Assembly: GCA_025056155.1 (NCBI GenBank)
Contig: JANWWL010000004.1
Coordinates: 1 to 64,000, forward strand
From: Sphingomonadaceae bacterium
Lineage (GTDB): Bacteria > Pseudomonadota > Alphaproteobacteria > Sphingomonadales > Sphingomonadaceae
Reading direction: 5' to 3'
Length of the DNA stretch: 64,000 nt
This document shows, piece by piece, positions 42,761 to 52,383 of this stretch. How positions within the stretch are numbered: position 1 is the first letter of the stretch; each line of letters opens with the position of its first letter. Position numbers and translations under genes: made by a program. The notes beneath the pieces are model-generated. The model was not told where the DNA came from and ran no database searches. It saw only the letters and a list, made by a program, of their open reading frames with translations.

Positions 42761-43519
42761 CTAGGCCGCCCCGACGTTGGCCGCAACCCGTGCCACCACC
42801 CACACGTCGACGGTGCGCGCACCCGCCGCGCGGAGCGCCCGGGCGCATGCCGCGGCCGTGGCCCCGGTGGTCATCACGTCATCGACGAGCAGGACGGAGG
42901 CACCGGCCAGCGCTTCGCGTCGGTCCGTCCGCGCCCGGAAGGCGCCTTTGGCCGCCCGGAACCGCTCGGCCCGCCCCAGCCCACGGGTCGAGCGGGTGGC
43001 CCGCACGCGCTCCAGGGCGTCCGGCAGGCACGACAGGCCCGCCCGCCGCGCCAGGGCCCGGGCGAGGAGGCCCGCCTGGTTGAAGCCGCGGGCGAGGAGG
43101 CGCCATCGGTCGAGGGGCACGGGCACCACCAGGGCGCCCGCGGCCGGTGGCTCGGTGCCGGCGAGCATCATCCGCGCAAGCAGCTCGGCCACTTCCTCTC
43201 GCCCGGATTTGAGCGCCAGGATGGCCGCTCGGATGGGTCCGGCGTACAGGAAGGGGGCGTGTGCTCGGGCGAACGGCGGCGGTTCGGCGCGGCAGCCAAG
43301 GCACCACTCGTCGCCACCGGCCTGTGGCGGCAGGGGTAGGGCGCAACGTCGGCAGGCGGGCTCAGGCCGCCAGGGCAGGGTGGCGAAGCACTCCGGGCAG
43401 AAGCGGTTGGGCTCGGCCACCAGGGCCCGGCAGGCCGGACAGCGCGGCGGCATCAGCACCCCCGCGAGCTGGGCGGCCCCGGCCGCCCACCACCGCCATG
43501 CCCACGAACAGCCCGGCAC
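42761..43519 (-). CDS. ComF family phosphoribosyltransferase-like protein
   Basis: A 252-aa ComF/GntX-type protein. The N-terminal zinc-binding part has CPAC, CPEC, CRRC and CLGC pairs; the C-terminal type I phosphoribosyltransferase domain shows the PRPP loop VLLVDDVMTTGATAAAC and RGFNQAGLLARALARRAG. In Gram-positives ComF helps DNA import in competence; in proteobacteria the role is unclear. dprA lies 1.5 kb away. Start GTG 43519 keeps the hydrophobic AAQLAGVLMPPRCPAC N-terminus; ATG at MPPRCPAC is an alternative. Confidence 0.86.
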   Translation of the reverse strand: MPGCSWAWRWWAAGAAQLAGVLMPPRCPACRALVAEPNRFCPECFATLPWRPEPACRRCALPLPPQAGGDEWCLGCRAEPPPFARAHAPFLYAGPIRAAILALKSGREEVAELLARMMLAGTEPPAAGALVVPVPLDRWRLLARGFNQAGLLARALARRAGLSCLPDALERVRATRSTRGLGRAERFRAAKGAFRARTDRREALAGASVLLVDDVMTTGATAAACARALRAAGARTVDVWVVARVAANVGAA

Positions 43520-43562
43520 TTGCCAAGCCTAGCCCGAGGCCCGAGCGGGGCAAGGCCCGCCG

Positions 43563-44339
43563 ATGCCGACCGCCACCCCGCCGTCCGAACCGTTCGACCG
43601 GCGCTTGAGGGCCCGGGCGCGAGCGCGCGGGCGCATCGGCTCGGCCGATTTCCTGTTGCGTCACGCCACTCAGGAACTGCTGGCGCGCCAGACCCTGCTT
43701 CCTCCACCGCCACCGGGCCCCGTGCTCGATGTGGGCGCGGCCCTGCCCGCCCCCGAAGGCTGCTGGACCATCACGGCCGACCTGGCGCTGCCCCGCCTGC
43801 CACCGGCCGGCGCGCGGCTCCTCCTTGAAGAAGACCGGTTGCCGATCGCGGCCGGAGCGCTGGCGATGATCCGCTCGGTGCTGATGTGGCACGGGGTGAA
43901 CGACCTGCCGGGCGCCTTGGTCTTGGCCCGGCGCGCCCTGATGCCGGGTGGCCGTCTCTTGGCCGTGTTCCCGGCGGGAGTCTGCCTCGAGGCGGTGCGC
44001 CGCGCCTTCCTCGAGGCCGACCTCGAGGTAGGCGGAAGGGTGCCGCCGCGAGTCGGCCCGACCGTCGATCCCGCTCAGGGTGCCGCACTGCTTCAGCGGG
44101 CGGGCTTCGCCGAGCCGGTGGCTGACGTGATGCAGGTGACGGCCCGCTACCGCGACCTCGCCGCGCTGGCCCGCGACGCCCGGGCCATGGGCGAGACGGG
44201 TTGGCTCGCCGCGCGCGACCGGCGGCCCACCACGCGGGCCCGCTGGGCCGCCGCCGAGGCGGCGTTCGCCCGGTTGGGGAGGGACGGGCGAACCGAGGTG
44301 GCGATCGAGCTCCTGTTCCTGGCGGCGCGAGCGCCTTGA
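43563..44339 (+). CDS. NDUFAF5/BioC-like methyltransferase domain protein
   Basis: A 258-aa protein resembling class I methyltransferases of the NDUFAF5 type that sit divergently to comF in many alphaproteobacteria. FDRRLRARARARGR and the ADFLLRHATQEL segment at the N-terminus and the MWHGVNDLPGALVLARRALMPGG stretch (core VNDLPGAL) fit that group. Motif I is weak: VLDVGAALPAPEG lacks the GxGxG pattern, so SAM binding may be altered. ATG 43563. Function (for example hydroxylation or methylation of a complex I subunit) cannot be settled here. Confidence 0.78.
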   Translation: MPTATPPSEPFDRRLRARARARGRIGSADFLLRHATQELLARQTLLPPPPPGPVLDVGAALPAPEGCWTITADLALPRLPPAGARLLLEEDRLPIAAGALAMIRSVLMWHGVNDLPGALVLARRALMPGGRLLAVFPAGVCLEAVRRAFLEADLEVGGRVPPRVGPTVDPAQGAALLQRAGFAEPVADVMQVTARYRDLAALARDARAMGETGWLAARDRRPTTRARWAAAEAAFARLGRDGRTEVAIELLFLAARAP

Positions 44340-44424
44340 GCCCGGTGGGGGCCCGGTCGCCGGGCGATGCGCGTGCGCCCGGCCCCTTGCAGGCGGCTCC
44401 GTCTAACCCCTAGCGCAGAACCCG

Positions 44425-45006
44425 ATGGAGCTGACGCTGGCGTTGGGCCTGGGCTACCTGTTGGGCAGCCTTCCCTTCGGCCTGTTGCTGGTGCGTTGGG
44501 CCGGCGCTGGCGACATCCGCACCATGGGCTCGGGCAACATCGGGGCCACCAACGTGCTGCGCACCGGCCGTCGTGACTTGGCCATCCTCACCCTGGTGCT
44601 GGATGCGGGCAAGGGAGCGCTGGCGGTCTTGCTGGCGCGCGAAGCCCTGGGGCCGGGGCCGGCCCTGGCGGCGGCGGGCGCGGCGGTCGTGGGCCACGTC
44701 TGGCCCGTCTGGCTGGGCTTCCGGGGGGGCAAGGGGGTCGCCACGTTCCTAGGGGTGGCCCTGGCGCTGGTGCCGCCGGCTGGCCTTGCCTTCGCGGCCG
44801 CCTGGCTCCTCGTGGCGCTGGCCACCCGCATCTCGTCGGCCGGAGGCATGACGGGCGGGTTCGCGGCCACGATCGTCGCCGGCGCATCGGGGCAGATCCC
44901 GGCGGCCGGCCTGTTCCTGGCCCTGTCGGCCCTGGTGCTGTGGACTCACCGGGCGAACATCCGCCGGCTCAGGGCCGGCACCGAGCCGCGCATCGGCCAG
45001 CGATGA
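44425..45006 (+). CDS. plsY: Glycerol-3-phosphate 1-O-acyltransferase PlsY
   Basis: Integral membrane enzyme (193 aa, about seven helices) that transfers the acyl group from acyl-phosphate to glycerol-3-phosphate, the first step of phospholipid synthesis. The three conserved motifs are present: GSGNIGATNVLRT, the GHVWPVWLGFRGGKGVAT block (core FRGGKG) and HRANIRRLRAGTEPRIG at the C-terminus. The start ATG 44425 gives GYLLGSLPFGLLL as first helix. The stop overlaps the dprA start by four bases (ATGA). Confidence 0.95.
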   Translation: MELTLALGLGYLLGSLPFGLLLVRWAGAGDIRTMGSGNIGATNVLRTGRRDLAILTLVLDAGKGALAVLLAREALGPGPALAAAGAAVVGHVWPVWLGFRGGKGVATFLGVALALVPPAGLAFAAAWLLVALATRISSAGGMTGGFAATIVAGASGQIPAAGLFLALSALVLWTHRANIRRLRAGTEPRIGQR

Positions 45007-46085
45007 GCCTGCCCGAGGCGGAGCGACTGGCCCGCCTGCGCCTCGCGCGCACCGATGGGGTCGGGCCCGTCACCTTCCGGCGCTTGCTCGCCCGCTTCGG
45101 CAGCGCGGCCCGGGCCATCGCCAGCTGGCGGGACCTGGCCGGAGCGCCCGGCCCCCTGGCGCCCGCCGAGGTCGTCCAGGCCGAAGTGGACGCCGCGGCC
45201 CGCGTGGGGGCGTGCCACGTGGTGTGGGGCGAGCCCCTCTACCCCCCGCGCCTCGCCGAGCTCGCCGATCCGCCCCCCGTGCTGGTGTTGAGGGGGGACG
45301 CCAGCCTCGCCATCCGCCCGGCGGTGGCCATCGTGGGGGCGCGCAACGCCAGCGCTGCCGGCCGTGCCCTGGCGGGCGAGCTGGCCCGCGACCTGGGCCA
45401 GGCGGGGTTCGTCGTCGTCTCGGGCCTGGCCCGGGGGATCGACGCCGCGGCCCACCAGGCGGCGCTGGCGACCGGTACGGTCGCCTGCGTGGCGGGGGGG
45501 ATTGACGTCCCCTCCCCGCCGGAACACGCCGCCCTGCACGAAGCGATCGGTCGGCAAGGGCTTCTGGTGTCGGAACAGCCGCCGGGCACCGAGCCCCAGG
45601 CCCGCCATTTCCCCCGTCGCAACCGGCTGATCGCCGGCCTGGCCCAGGGCGTGGTGGTGATCGAGGCAGCGCACGGCTCGGGCTCGCTCATCACCGCGCG
45701 CCTTGCGGCGGAGGCGGGGCGCGAGGTGATGGCCGTACCCGGTCATCCCCGCGACCCCCGCGCCCGAGGCGGCAACGCGCTCTTGAAGTCCGGTGCCACC
45801 CTGGTGGAGGACGCAGCCGACGTGCTGGCGGCCCTGGCCCCCTTCGCCGCCGCCGGCCGGCCGGCGGCGGAGCCCGTGACCACCTCACCGGATGCCGACC
45901 CGGCTGGCGATCCGGCCGATGCGCGGGGGCGGCTGCTCGAACTGCTGTCCGCCACGCCCGTTGCGACCGACGAACTCGTGCGCATGTCGGGCTTGCCGAC
46001 AGGCCACGTGGCGGCCTTGCTCGTGGACCTCGAGCTCGAAGGCCGGATCGTCCGCCATGCCGGGGGGCGCGTGGCACTCGCCTGA
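45003..46085 (+). CDS. dprA: DNA-processing protein DprA
   Basis: DprA protects incoming single-stranded DNA during natural transformation and loads RecA. The 360-aa product has an N-terminal SAM-like helical region (ARTDGVGPVTFRRLLARFG), the Rossmann core with VAIVGARNASAAGRALA, VVVSGLARGIDAAAHQAAL and QARHFPRRNRLIAGLAQGVVV (cores SGLARGID and FPRRNRLIAG), and a C-terminal winged helix (ATDELVRMSGLPTGHVAALL). Full length. The plsY-dprA-topA order is common in alphaproteobacteria. Confidence 0.95.
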   Translation: MSLPEAERLARLRLARTDGVGPVTFRRLLARFGSAARAIASWRDLAGAPGPLAPAEVVQAEVDAAARVGACHVVWGEPLYPPRLAELADPPPVLVLRGDASLAIRPAVAIVGARNASAAGRALAGELARDLGQAGFVVVSGLARGIDAAAHQAALATGTVACVAGGIDVPSPPEHAALHEAIGRQGLLVSEQPPGTEPQARHFPRRNRLIAGLAQGVVVIEAAHGSGSLITARLAAEAGREVMAVPGHPRDPRARGGNALLKSGATLVEDAADVLAALAPFAAAGRPAAEPVTTSPDADPAGDPADARGRLLELLSATPVATDELVRMSGLPTGHVAALLVDLELEGRIVRHAGGRVALA

Positions 46086-46187
46086 ACCTTCGCAAGCGAC
46101 GCGCCGCCGCGGGGCTTGGCAAGGTGCGGGGTGGGCGCCCATCATCAGCGAAGGGTGCATTCCGCATCCGGCCGCTTCCGTCCGCCC

Positions 46188-48674
46188 ATGCAGCTCGTCG
46201 TCGTCGAATCCCCGGCCAAGGCGAAGACCATCGGCAGCTACCTCGGCCCCGGCTACGAGGTGGTGGCAAGCTACGGCCACGTGCGCGACCTGGCCGAGAA
46301 GGACGGCTCGGTCGATCCCGACCGCGATTTCGCCATGCGCTGGGAAGTGGCGGATTCCCGCTCGCGCCAACAGGTGGACCTGATCGCCAAGGCCGCGCGC
46401 CGGGCCGAGCGGGTACTGCTCGCCACCGACCCCGACCGCGAGGGCGAGGCCATCAGCTGGCACATCGCTGAACTTTTGCAAGACCGGGGCGCCGTTCCGC
46501 CGGGAGGGCTCGCCCGGATTACCTTCAACGCGGTGACGCGCGAGGCCGTCGAGGCCGCCCTGGCCGCGCCGCGGAAGATCGATCTCGACCTCGTCGACGC
46601 CTATCGAGCGCGCCGGGCGCTCGATTACCTGGTGGGATTCACCCTGTCGCCCGTGCTGTGGCGCAAGCTGCCGGGCGCTCGGTCGGCTGGGCGCGTCCAG
46701 TCCGTGGCGTTGCGCCTTGTCGTCGAGCGCGAACGCGAGATCGAGGCCTTCCGCCCCACGGAATACTGGTCGGTGACCGCCCGTTTCGACGGGTTCGACG
46801 CACGGCTGGTGCTGATGGACGGCCGCCGCCTGGGCAAGCTCGACCTGGGCACCGAGGCCGAGGCGGAGGCGGCCCGGGCGCGGGTGGCCGCCGCCCGATT
46901 CCGGGTCGCCAAGGTGGACGTGAAGCCCGTCGCGCGGCATCCCGCCCCTCCGTTCACCACCTCGACCCTGCAGCAGGAGGCCGCGCGCCGCCTCGGCTTG
47001 TCGGCCGCCGAGACGATGCGGCTCGCCCAGCGTCTCTACGAGGCGGGCCGCATCACCTACATGCGCACCGACGGAGTCGAGATGGCGCCCGAGGCCATCC
47101 AGGCCGTGCGCGCCCACATCGCGGCGGCCTTTCCCCCCGCCTTCTTGCCCCACACCCCTCGGATCTACCGGGCCAAGGCGCGCAACGCCCAGGAAGCCCA
47201 CGAGGCCATCCGGCCGACCGACGTGGGCGCCCGGCCCGATCCGAACGCGAGCGACCCCTTAGAGCGCCTCTACGCGCTCGTGTGGGCGCGTGCGGTGGCC
47301 TCGCAGATGGCGTCCGCCCGGCTCGAGCGCACGACGGTCGAGCTCGTGTCCGACGATGGCGCGCTGGGCTTGCGCGCTTCGGGCACGGTCGTGGTCTTCC
47401 CCGGGTTCCTGGCCCTGCTCGAGGACGCGGCCGAGCATGACGACGAGGAGGCCACCCGCCTGCCACCGCTTAAGCCTGGCTACGAGCCCCAATGCCAGGA
47501 GGTGGTGAAGAACCGCCACCAGACCGAGCCGCCGCCCCGGTATTCCGAGGCAAGCCTGGTGGCCCGGCTTGAAGAGCTGGGCATCGGCCGCCCGTCGACC
47601 TACGCCACCATCATCGAAGTGCTGAAGGAGCGGGGCTACGTCCGCCTCGAGCGGCGCCGGTTCGTGCCCGAGGAGAAGGGCATCCTGGTGACCGCCTTCC
47701 TCGAGCGCTTCTTCCCTCGCTACGTCGCTTACGACTTCACGGCCGCCCTCGAGGAGGACCTGGACCGCATCTCGGCCGGCGAGGCCGATTGGATCGCCGT
47801 GCTGCGGGCCTTCTGGGCCGACTTTCGCCCGCTGGCCGACGAGGTGCTGGGCACAAGCCGCAGCACGGTCGAGGCCGAACTCGACTCGTTCCTCGCCCCC
47901 CACCTGTTCCCCGACCGCGGCGACGGCACCGACCCGCGGCGCTGCCCCGTCTGCGGGGACGGTCGCTTGCGGCTCAAGGTCGGGCGCAACGGCCCTTTCG
48001 TGGGCTGCAGCCGCTATCCCGAGTGCCGCTACACCCGGGGGATTGACGGCCAGGGGACAAGCGAAGGCCCCCGCACCCTGGGCGTGGATCCCGAGACGGG
48101 ACGCGAGGTCGTCGTGCGGAGCGGGCGCTTCGGCCCCTACCTCGAGTGCGGGGACCGCCGTGCGTCGGTGCCGCCTGAACTTCTGGAACGGCTGGACCTT
48201 GAGCTGGCGCTGGGGCTCCTGGCCTTGCCGCGCACGCTGGGGCCCCATCCCGAAACGGGTGAGCCCGTGCTGGCCGGCATCGGCCCCAGGGGCCCCTACG
48301 TGCGCTCGGGCCAGCGCTATGCCCGCCTGGGCTCCGTGGCCGAAGCGCTCGAGATCGGCATGAACCGGGCCGTGGCGCTGCTCGCCGCACCCGCGCCCGC
48401 CCGGCGCCGCACCGCGCCGGCGGCCGAGCCGCTGGCCGTGCTGGGCGCCCACCCCGATACTGGGGCCGAGGTGCGCCTGATGCCCGGTCGCTACGGCCCC
48501 TACGTGACGGACGGTGCCGTGAACGCGAGCCTGCCCAAGGGCGCGGATCCTGCGTCGGTGACGCTCGATCAGGCCCTTGCCTGGCTTCAGGCCAAGGCGG
48601 CTGCCGGTGGTGGTTGCCGGCCGGCTGGCCGGGCCTCGCGGGCGCGGCGGATGACGGCCAGAACGCGCGCATGA
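46188..48674 (+). CDS. topA: DNA topoisomerase I
   Basis: Type IA topoisomerase that relaxes negative supercoils. The 828-aa product has the Toprim domain (VVVESPAKAKTI, DPDREGEAISWH), the active-site Tyr in RITYMRTDGVEMA near residue 290, NAQEAHEAIRPTD, IGRPSTYATII, and a C-terminal Cys4 zinc ribbon (CPVCGDGRLRLK ... CSRYPECRY) followed by three repeats of the GRFGPYLECG/GPRGPYVRSG/GRYGPYVTDG kind. ATG 46188 starts at the conserved MQLVVVESPAK; longer starts are spurious. The stop overlaps the RNase R start. Confidence 0.96.
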   Translation: MQLVVVESPAKAKTIGSYLGPGYEVVASYGHVRDLAEKDGSVDPDRDFAMRWEVADSRSRQQVDLIAKAARRAERVLLATDPDREGEAISWHIAELLQDRGAVPPGGLARITFNAVTREAVEAALAAPRKIDLDLVDAYRARRALDYLVGFTLSPVLWRKLPGARSAGRVQSVALRLVVEREREIEAFRPTEYWSVTARFDGFDARLVLMDGRRLGKLDLGTEAEAEAARARVAAARFRVAKVDVKPVARHPAPPFTTSTLQQEAARRLGLSAAETMRLAQRLYEAGRITYMRTDGVEMAPEAIQAVRAHIAAAFPPAFLPHTPRIYRAKARNAQEAHEAIRPTDVGARPDPNASDPLERLYALVWARAVASQMASARLERTTVELVSDDGALGLRASGTVVVFPGFLALLEDAAEHDDEEATRLPPLKPGYEPQCQEVVKNRHQTEPPPRYSEASLVARLEELGIGRPSTYATIIEVLKERGYVRLERRRFVPEEKGILVTAFLERFFPRYVAYDFTAALEEDLDRISAGEADWIAVLRAFWADFRPLADEVLGTSRSTVEAELDSFLAPHLFPDRGDGTDPRRCPVCGDGRLRLKVGRNGPFVGCSRYPECRYTRGIDGQGTSEGPRTLGVDPETGREVVVRSGRFGPYLECGDRRASVPPELLERLDLELALGLLALPRTLGPHPETGEPVLAGIGPRGPYVRSGQRYARLGSVAEALEIGMNRAVALLAAPAPARRRTAPAAEPLAVLGAHPDTGAEVRLMPGRYGPYVTDGAVNASLPKGADPASVTLDQALAWLQAKAAAGGGCRPAGRASRARRMTARTRA

Positions 48675-50812
48675 CCCTGCCCGACCGCGCGCAACTCCTG
48701 GACTTCCTGGCCCGCACGAGCGGCGAGGTGGGCAAGCGCGAGATCGCGCGGGCCTTCGGCATCCGGGGCGAGGAGCGCGTGGCGCTCAAGGCGATGCTGC
48801 GCGACCTGGAGGCGGAAGGCCTGATCGCCCCCGGCCCGGGGCGCACCTTCCACGCGGCCGGCGCCCTGCCCCGTGTAGCCGTGCTGCGGGTCGTCCCGGC
48901 CGAGGGCGGGCGCGCCATTGGCGTACCCGACCGTTGGCACGGCCCGGGGGAGCCTCCGCGCATCCTCATCGACACGGCCCGACGGCGGCCCGATCCGGGC
49001 GAGCGCGTGCTGGCCCGACTGCGCCAGGAGGGCGGCCAGTGGCGTGCCGCCATCATCAAGCGGCTGCGGCGCGGGGAATCCCAGGTGCTGGGCATCGCGC
49101 GGCTGGTCGACGGGCGGCTGCGGCTCGTCCCGGTCGATCGCCGGATGCGCACCCACTTCGCCCTGTCCGCCCTCGACCGGCCGGTCCGGGCGGGCGAACT
49201 GATCCTGGCCGAGGTGCGCGGCACCGGTCCTCGGGCCACGGCCTACGTCACGCAACATCTGGGGGATCCCTTCGCCGAGCGTTCGCTCTCGCTCATCGAG
49301 ATCCACGCCCGCGGCATTCCCCACGTCTTCTCGGAAGACGCGATCGCCGAGGCCGAGGCCGCTGCCGGCGCACCGCTCGGCACCCGCGAGGACTGGCGCG
49401 ACCTGCCGTTCGTCACCCTCGATCCTGAGGACGCCCGCGATCACGACGATGCCGTCCTCGCCCGCCCGCTACCGCACGGCGGGCACGAGGTGCGGGTGGC
49501 GATCGCCGACGTCGCCTGGTTCGTGCGGCCGGGCACCGCCCTCGACCGCGCGGCCTTTGATCGCGGCAACTCGGTCTATTTCCCGGACCGGGTGGTGCCG
49601 ATGCTGCCCGAGGCCCTGTCGGCCGATGCGTGTTCGCTGAAGGCAGGCCACGACCGTGCGGTCTTGGCCGCCGTGCTGGAGCTGGCGCCCGACGGCCGGC
49701 TGCGCCGCTTCCGCTTCCACCGCGCGCTGGTGCGCATCCGCGCCAACCTGGTCTACGAGGAAGCGCAGGCGCTGGTCGACCAGGGGCGCGAGCCGCCGGA
49801 GCTCGCCGCCCTGTGGGCCGCCTGGCGAGCGCTCGACCGGGCCCGCGCCCGGCGGGCACCGCTCGACCTCGACCTGTCCGAACCGCGCGTGCTCCTGGAC
49901 CCGGAAGGCCGCGTGGCCGACGTCCGGCTGCGGCCCCGGCTCGATTCCCACCGGGTGATCGAGGAGATGATGATCGCGGCCAACGTGGCCGCGGCCCGCC
50001 AGCTCGAGGCCCGCAAGGCCCCCGTGATGTACCGGGTGCACGAGCCGCCGTCGCGCGAAAAGCTGCTCGCTCTCAAGGAATATCTGGCCACCTTCGAAAT
50101 TCCCTTCGCGCTGGGCCAGGTGATAACACCGGCGGTGTTCAACCGCATCCTGGCGCGCGCGGCGGGCCATGAAGAGGAACGGGCGATCGCCGAACAGGTG
50201 CTGCGCACCCAGACCCAGGCCTATTACGCGCCCTTGAACGCCGGCCATTTCGGCCTGGCGCTCGCATCTTACGCCCATTTCACCTCTCCTATCCGTCGCT
50301 ATGCCGACGTCTTGGTGCACCGCGCGCTGATCTCCGCCCTGGGATTGGGCGAGGGCGGCCTGCCGCCTGGCGCCGAACGCCGGTTCGCCGCCATCGGCGA
50401 CCATATCTCGCTCACCGAACGCCGGGCCATGGAGGCCGAACGCGATACGCTCGCCCGCTACGTGGCCGCCCACCTGCACCGCCACCACGAAGGCCAGGTG
50501 GTCCGCGCCCGCGTGACCGGCGTGCAGCCCTTCGGCCTGTTCCTTTCGGTGGAGGGGCTGGGGGGCGATGGGCTGTTGCCGGTGGGCGCCCTGGGGCCCG
50601 AACGCTTCTGGTTCGACGAGGCCGCCCGCGCCCTCGAGAGCGAGACAGGCGCGACGCGCTATCGCGTGGGCCAGCTTCTGGAGGTGCAGGTCGCGGCGGC
50701 TGACCCCGCGACCGGGGCCGTGCTCTTTGCGCTGCCCGGAGGTGCTGCCGTGCGTCGCCCTGCCCCTTCGCCCCCGGTCCGTGGGCGGTGGCGGCGCGAG
50801 CGCCGCGCTTGA
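48671..50812 (+). CDS. rnr: Ribonuclease R
   Basis: Processive 3'-5' exoribonuclease of the RNB family that degrades structured RNA and helps quality control. The 713-aa product has an N-terminal helix-turn-helix-like region ([16 protein letters not shown]), cold-shock domains, the RNB catalytic core with [14 protein letters not shown] (four metal-binding Asp) and [19 protein letters not shown] (core shown), and a C-terminal S1 domain ([19 protein letters not shown]) followed by a basic tail. ATG 48671 overlaps the topA stop. Confidence 0.95.
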   Translation: MTLPDRAQLLDFLARTSGEVGKREIARAFGIRGEERVALKAMLRDLEAEGLIAPGPGRTFHAAGALPRVAVLRVVPAEGGRAIGVPDRWHGPGEPPRILIDTARRRPDPGERVLARLRQEGGQWRAAIIKRLRRGESQVLGIARLVDGRLRLVPVDRRMRTHFALSALDRPVRAGELILAEVRGTGPRATAYVTQHLGDPFAERSLSLIEIHARGIPHVFSEDAIAEAEAAAGAPLGTREDWRDLPFVTLDPEDARDHDDAVLARPLPHGGHEVRVAIADVAWFVRPGTALDRAAFDRGNSVYFPDRVVPMLPEALSADACSLKAGHDRAVLAAVLELAPDGRLRRFRFHRALVRIRANLVYEEAQALVDQGREPPELAALWAAWRALDRARARRAPLDLDLSEPRVLLDPEGRVADVRLRPRLDSHRVIEEMMIAANVAAARQLEARKAPVMYRVHEPPSREKLLALKEYLATFEIPFALGQVITPAVFNRILARAAGHEEERAIAEQVLRTQTQAYYAPLNAGHFGLALASYAHFTSPIRRYADVLVHRALISALGLGEGGLPPGAERRFAAIGDHISLTERRAMEAERDTLARYVAAHLHRHHEGQVVRARVTGVQPFGLFLSVEGLGGDGLLPVGALGPERFWFDEAARALESETGATRYRVGQLLEVQVAAADPATGAVLFALPGGAAVRRPAPSPPVRGRWRRERRA

Positions 50813-50882
50813 CCGAGGCCGGCGGCCCGGCCTACGCGCATGGGCGTGTGCGGCGGCGCGCCGCCCAACCTCCGAGGACGCC

Positions 50883-51050
50883 ATGGCCAAGCCCACGACC
50901 GTCAAGATCAAGCTCGTGAGCTCCGCGGACACGGGTTATTACTACGTCACCAAGAAGAACACGCGGACGAAAACCGAAAAGCTCGTCCTGCGCAAGTACG
51001 ACCCCGTGATCCGCAAGCACGTCGAATTCCGCGAAGCCAAGATCAAGTAG
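50883..51050 (+). CDS. rpmG: 50S ribosomal protein L33
   Basis: A 55-aa ribosomal protein with the family pattern [20 protein letters not shown] and [20 protein letters not shown]. It lacks the zinc-binding Cys pairs, so it is the Cys-minus L33 form usual in alphaproteobacteria. The gene is shorter than a typical reporting cut-off but unambiguous. ATG 50883 follows CCGAGGACGCC. It follows RNase R as in many relatives. Confidence 0.96.
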   Translation: MAKPTTVKIKLVSSADTGYYYVTKKNTRTKTEKLVLRKYDPVIRKHVEFREAKIK

Positions 51051-51053
51051 ACT

Positions 51054-51341
51054 TTGGGCCAGGGCGGGCACGAGCGCACCGCGCCGCCGGCCGAGGGTGC
51101 TGCGAACGAGGCGTGGGACGTGCTGATGCTGCGCGCGCTGGCCGTCATCGTGGCCGAGGAGCACTTGCGTTCCCGCTTCCTGGCCCTCACGGGCTACACG
51201 CCCCACGACCTCGTGGCCCGGGCGGGTCGGCCCGACCTCCGGCACGCCGTGGCCGACTTCCTGGCCGGCCACGAGCCCGACCTGCGGTTCGTGGCCGCCC
51301 GGCTGGGCTTGGAGCCTCGGCGGCTGTGCGCCCCCTGCTGA
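51054..51341 (+). CDS. DUF3572 family protein
   Basis: A protein of up to 95 aa with LMLRALAVIVAEEHLRSRFLALTGYTPHDL and VADFLAGHEPDLRFVAARLGLEPRRL as recognisable DUF3572 segments (cores RFLALTGYTP and FLAGHEPDL). It is small, helical, and of unknown function. Only TTG 51054 and a GTG just before LMLRAL are possible in-frame starts; TTG 51054, three bases after the rpmG stop, keeps the N-terminus. The 3' end overlaps the HAD gene by 16 bases, so the two are coupled, an arrangement I recall from other alphaproteobacteria. Confidence 0.82.
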   Translation: MGQGGHERTAPPAEGAANEAWDVLMLRALAVIVAEEHLRSRFLALTGYTPHDLVARAGRPDLRHAVADFLAGHEPDLRFVAARLGLEPRRLCAPC

Positions 51342-51928
51342 TCCTCGACTGCGACGAGGTGGTGCTGCGCTTCGTGGCGCCTTTCCGCCGTTGGCTGGGG
51401 GAGGTGCATGGGCTCGAGCTCCAGCTCAGGAGTTTTGCCCTGACCGGCAACGTCCGCGATGCCGCCGGCGAGCCCGTGCCGCCCGAGCGAGTCGCCAAGC
51501 TGGTCGACGACTTTTTCGCCTCGGGTCAGCGGCTGCAGTCCCCGGTCGAAGGGGCCGTCGAGGCCCTGGCACGGCTGGCACGGGCGATGGAGGTGGTGGT
51601 GCTCACGAACATTGCGGACGCCCATCGCCCGACCCGCCAGTCGATCCTGCGTGCTCATGGGCTCGACCTGCCCGTGGTGGCGAACGCCGGGCCCAAGGGG
51701 CCCATGGTGCGCGCGCTCGCCGCCGGACGGCGGGCCGTGTTCGTCGACGACCTTCCGCCCCATCACGACAGCGTCGCCCACCACGCGCCCGAGGTGGGCC
51801 GGCTCCACATGGTGGCCGAACCGGAACTGCGGCCTCTCGTGCCGGCGGCTCCGGCGGCCCACGCCCGGATCGACGCCTGGGCCGACGCCGAGGCGTGGAT
51901 CCGCACTTGGCTTGAGGACGCGCGATGA
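51326..51928 (+). CDS. HAD family hydrolase
   Basis: A 200-aa haloacid-dehalogenase-type protein. Motif I is ILDCDEVVLRF (nucleophile Asp in DCDE), motif II VVVLTNI, motif III NAGPKGPMVRAL with the Lys, and motif IV VFVDDLPPHH. This is the usual set for phosphatases acting on small phosphorylated metabolites; no cap domain of known type is obvious. GTG 51326 lies inside the DUF3572 gene. The stop overlaps the RidA start (ATGA). Substrate unknown. Confidence 0.86.
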   Translation: MRPLLILDCDEVVLRFVAPFRRWLGEVHGLELQLRSFALTGNVRDAAGEPVPPERVAKLVDDFFASGQRLQSPVEGAVEALARLARAMEVVVLTNIADAHRPTRQSILRAHGLDLPVVANAGPKGPMVRALAAGRRAVFVDDLPPHHDSVAHHAPEVGRLHMVAEPELRPLVPAAPAAHARIDAWADAEAWIRTWLEDAR

Positions 51929-52383
51929 CCGTCGAGGACCGTCTGGCCGCGCTGGGCCTGACGCTGCCCCCCGCCCCTCCGCCCGCCGCCAGTTACCGGC
52001 CCTTCGTGCAGGTGGGATCCTTGCTCTACGTGGCGGGGCAGATTCCCCAGGCCCCGGACGGAACCCTCCTGCGCGGCCGCCTGGGCGACGACCTCGACGT
52101 CGCGGCCGGCCGGCGTGCGGCCGAGCGCTGCGCCCTGGCCGTGGTCGCCCAAGTGAAGGCCGCAACCGGCGACCTCGCCCGTGTCGACCGCTTCGTGAAG
52201 CTCACCGTGTTCGTGAACTCCACCCCCCACTTCACCGACCAGCCCGAGGTGGCCAACGGCGCCTCCGAGCTCATCGTGGCGGTGTTCGGCGAGCGCGGGC
52301 ACCATGCCCGCTCGGCCGTGGGGGTGGCGAGCCTGCCGCGTGGTGTGGCGGTCGAGGTGGACGCCGTCGTGGCCCTTGGCTGA
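51925..52383 (+). CDS. RidA family protein
   Basis: A 152-aa member of the RidA/YjgF/UK114 group, trimeric enzymes of which the archetype hydrolyses reactive enamine/imine intermediates from amino-acid dehydratases. SYRPFVQVGSLLYVAGQIP, DLARVDRFVKLTVFVNSTP and HHARSAVGVASLPRGVAVEVDAVV follow the family pattern (cores YVAGQIP and VGVASLPRG). The catalytic Arg equivalent is in ARSAVGV. The extended form (~150 aa) is common in alphaproteobacteria. It is coupled to the HAD gene before and overlaps the FemAB-like gene after it. Confidence 0.9.
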   Translation: MTVEDRLAALGLTLPPAPPPAASYRPFVQVGSLLYVAGQIPQAPDGTLLRGRLGDDLDVAAGRRAAERCALAVVAQVKAATGDLARVDRFVKLTVFVNSTPHFTDQPEVANGASELIVAVFGERGHHARSAVGVASLPRGVAVEVDAVVALG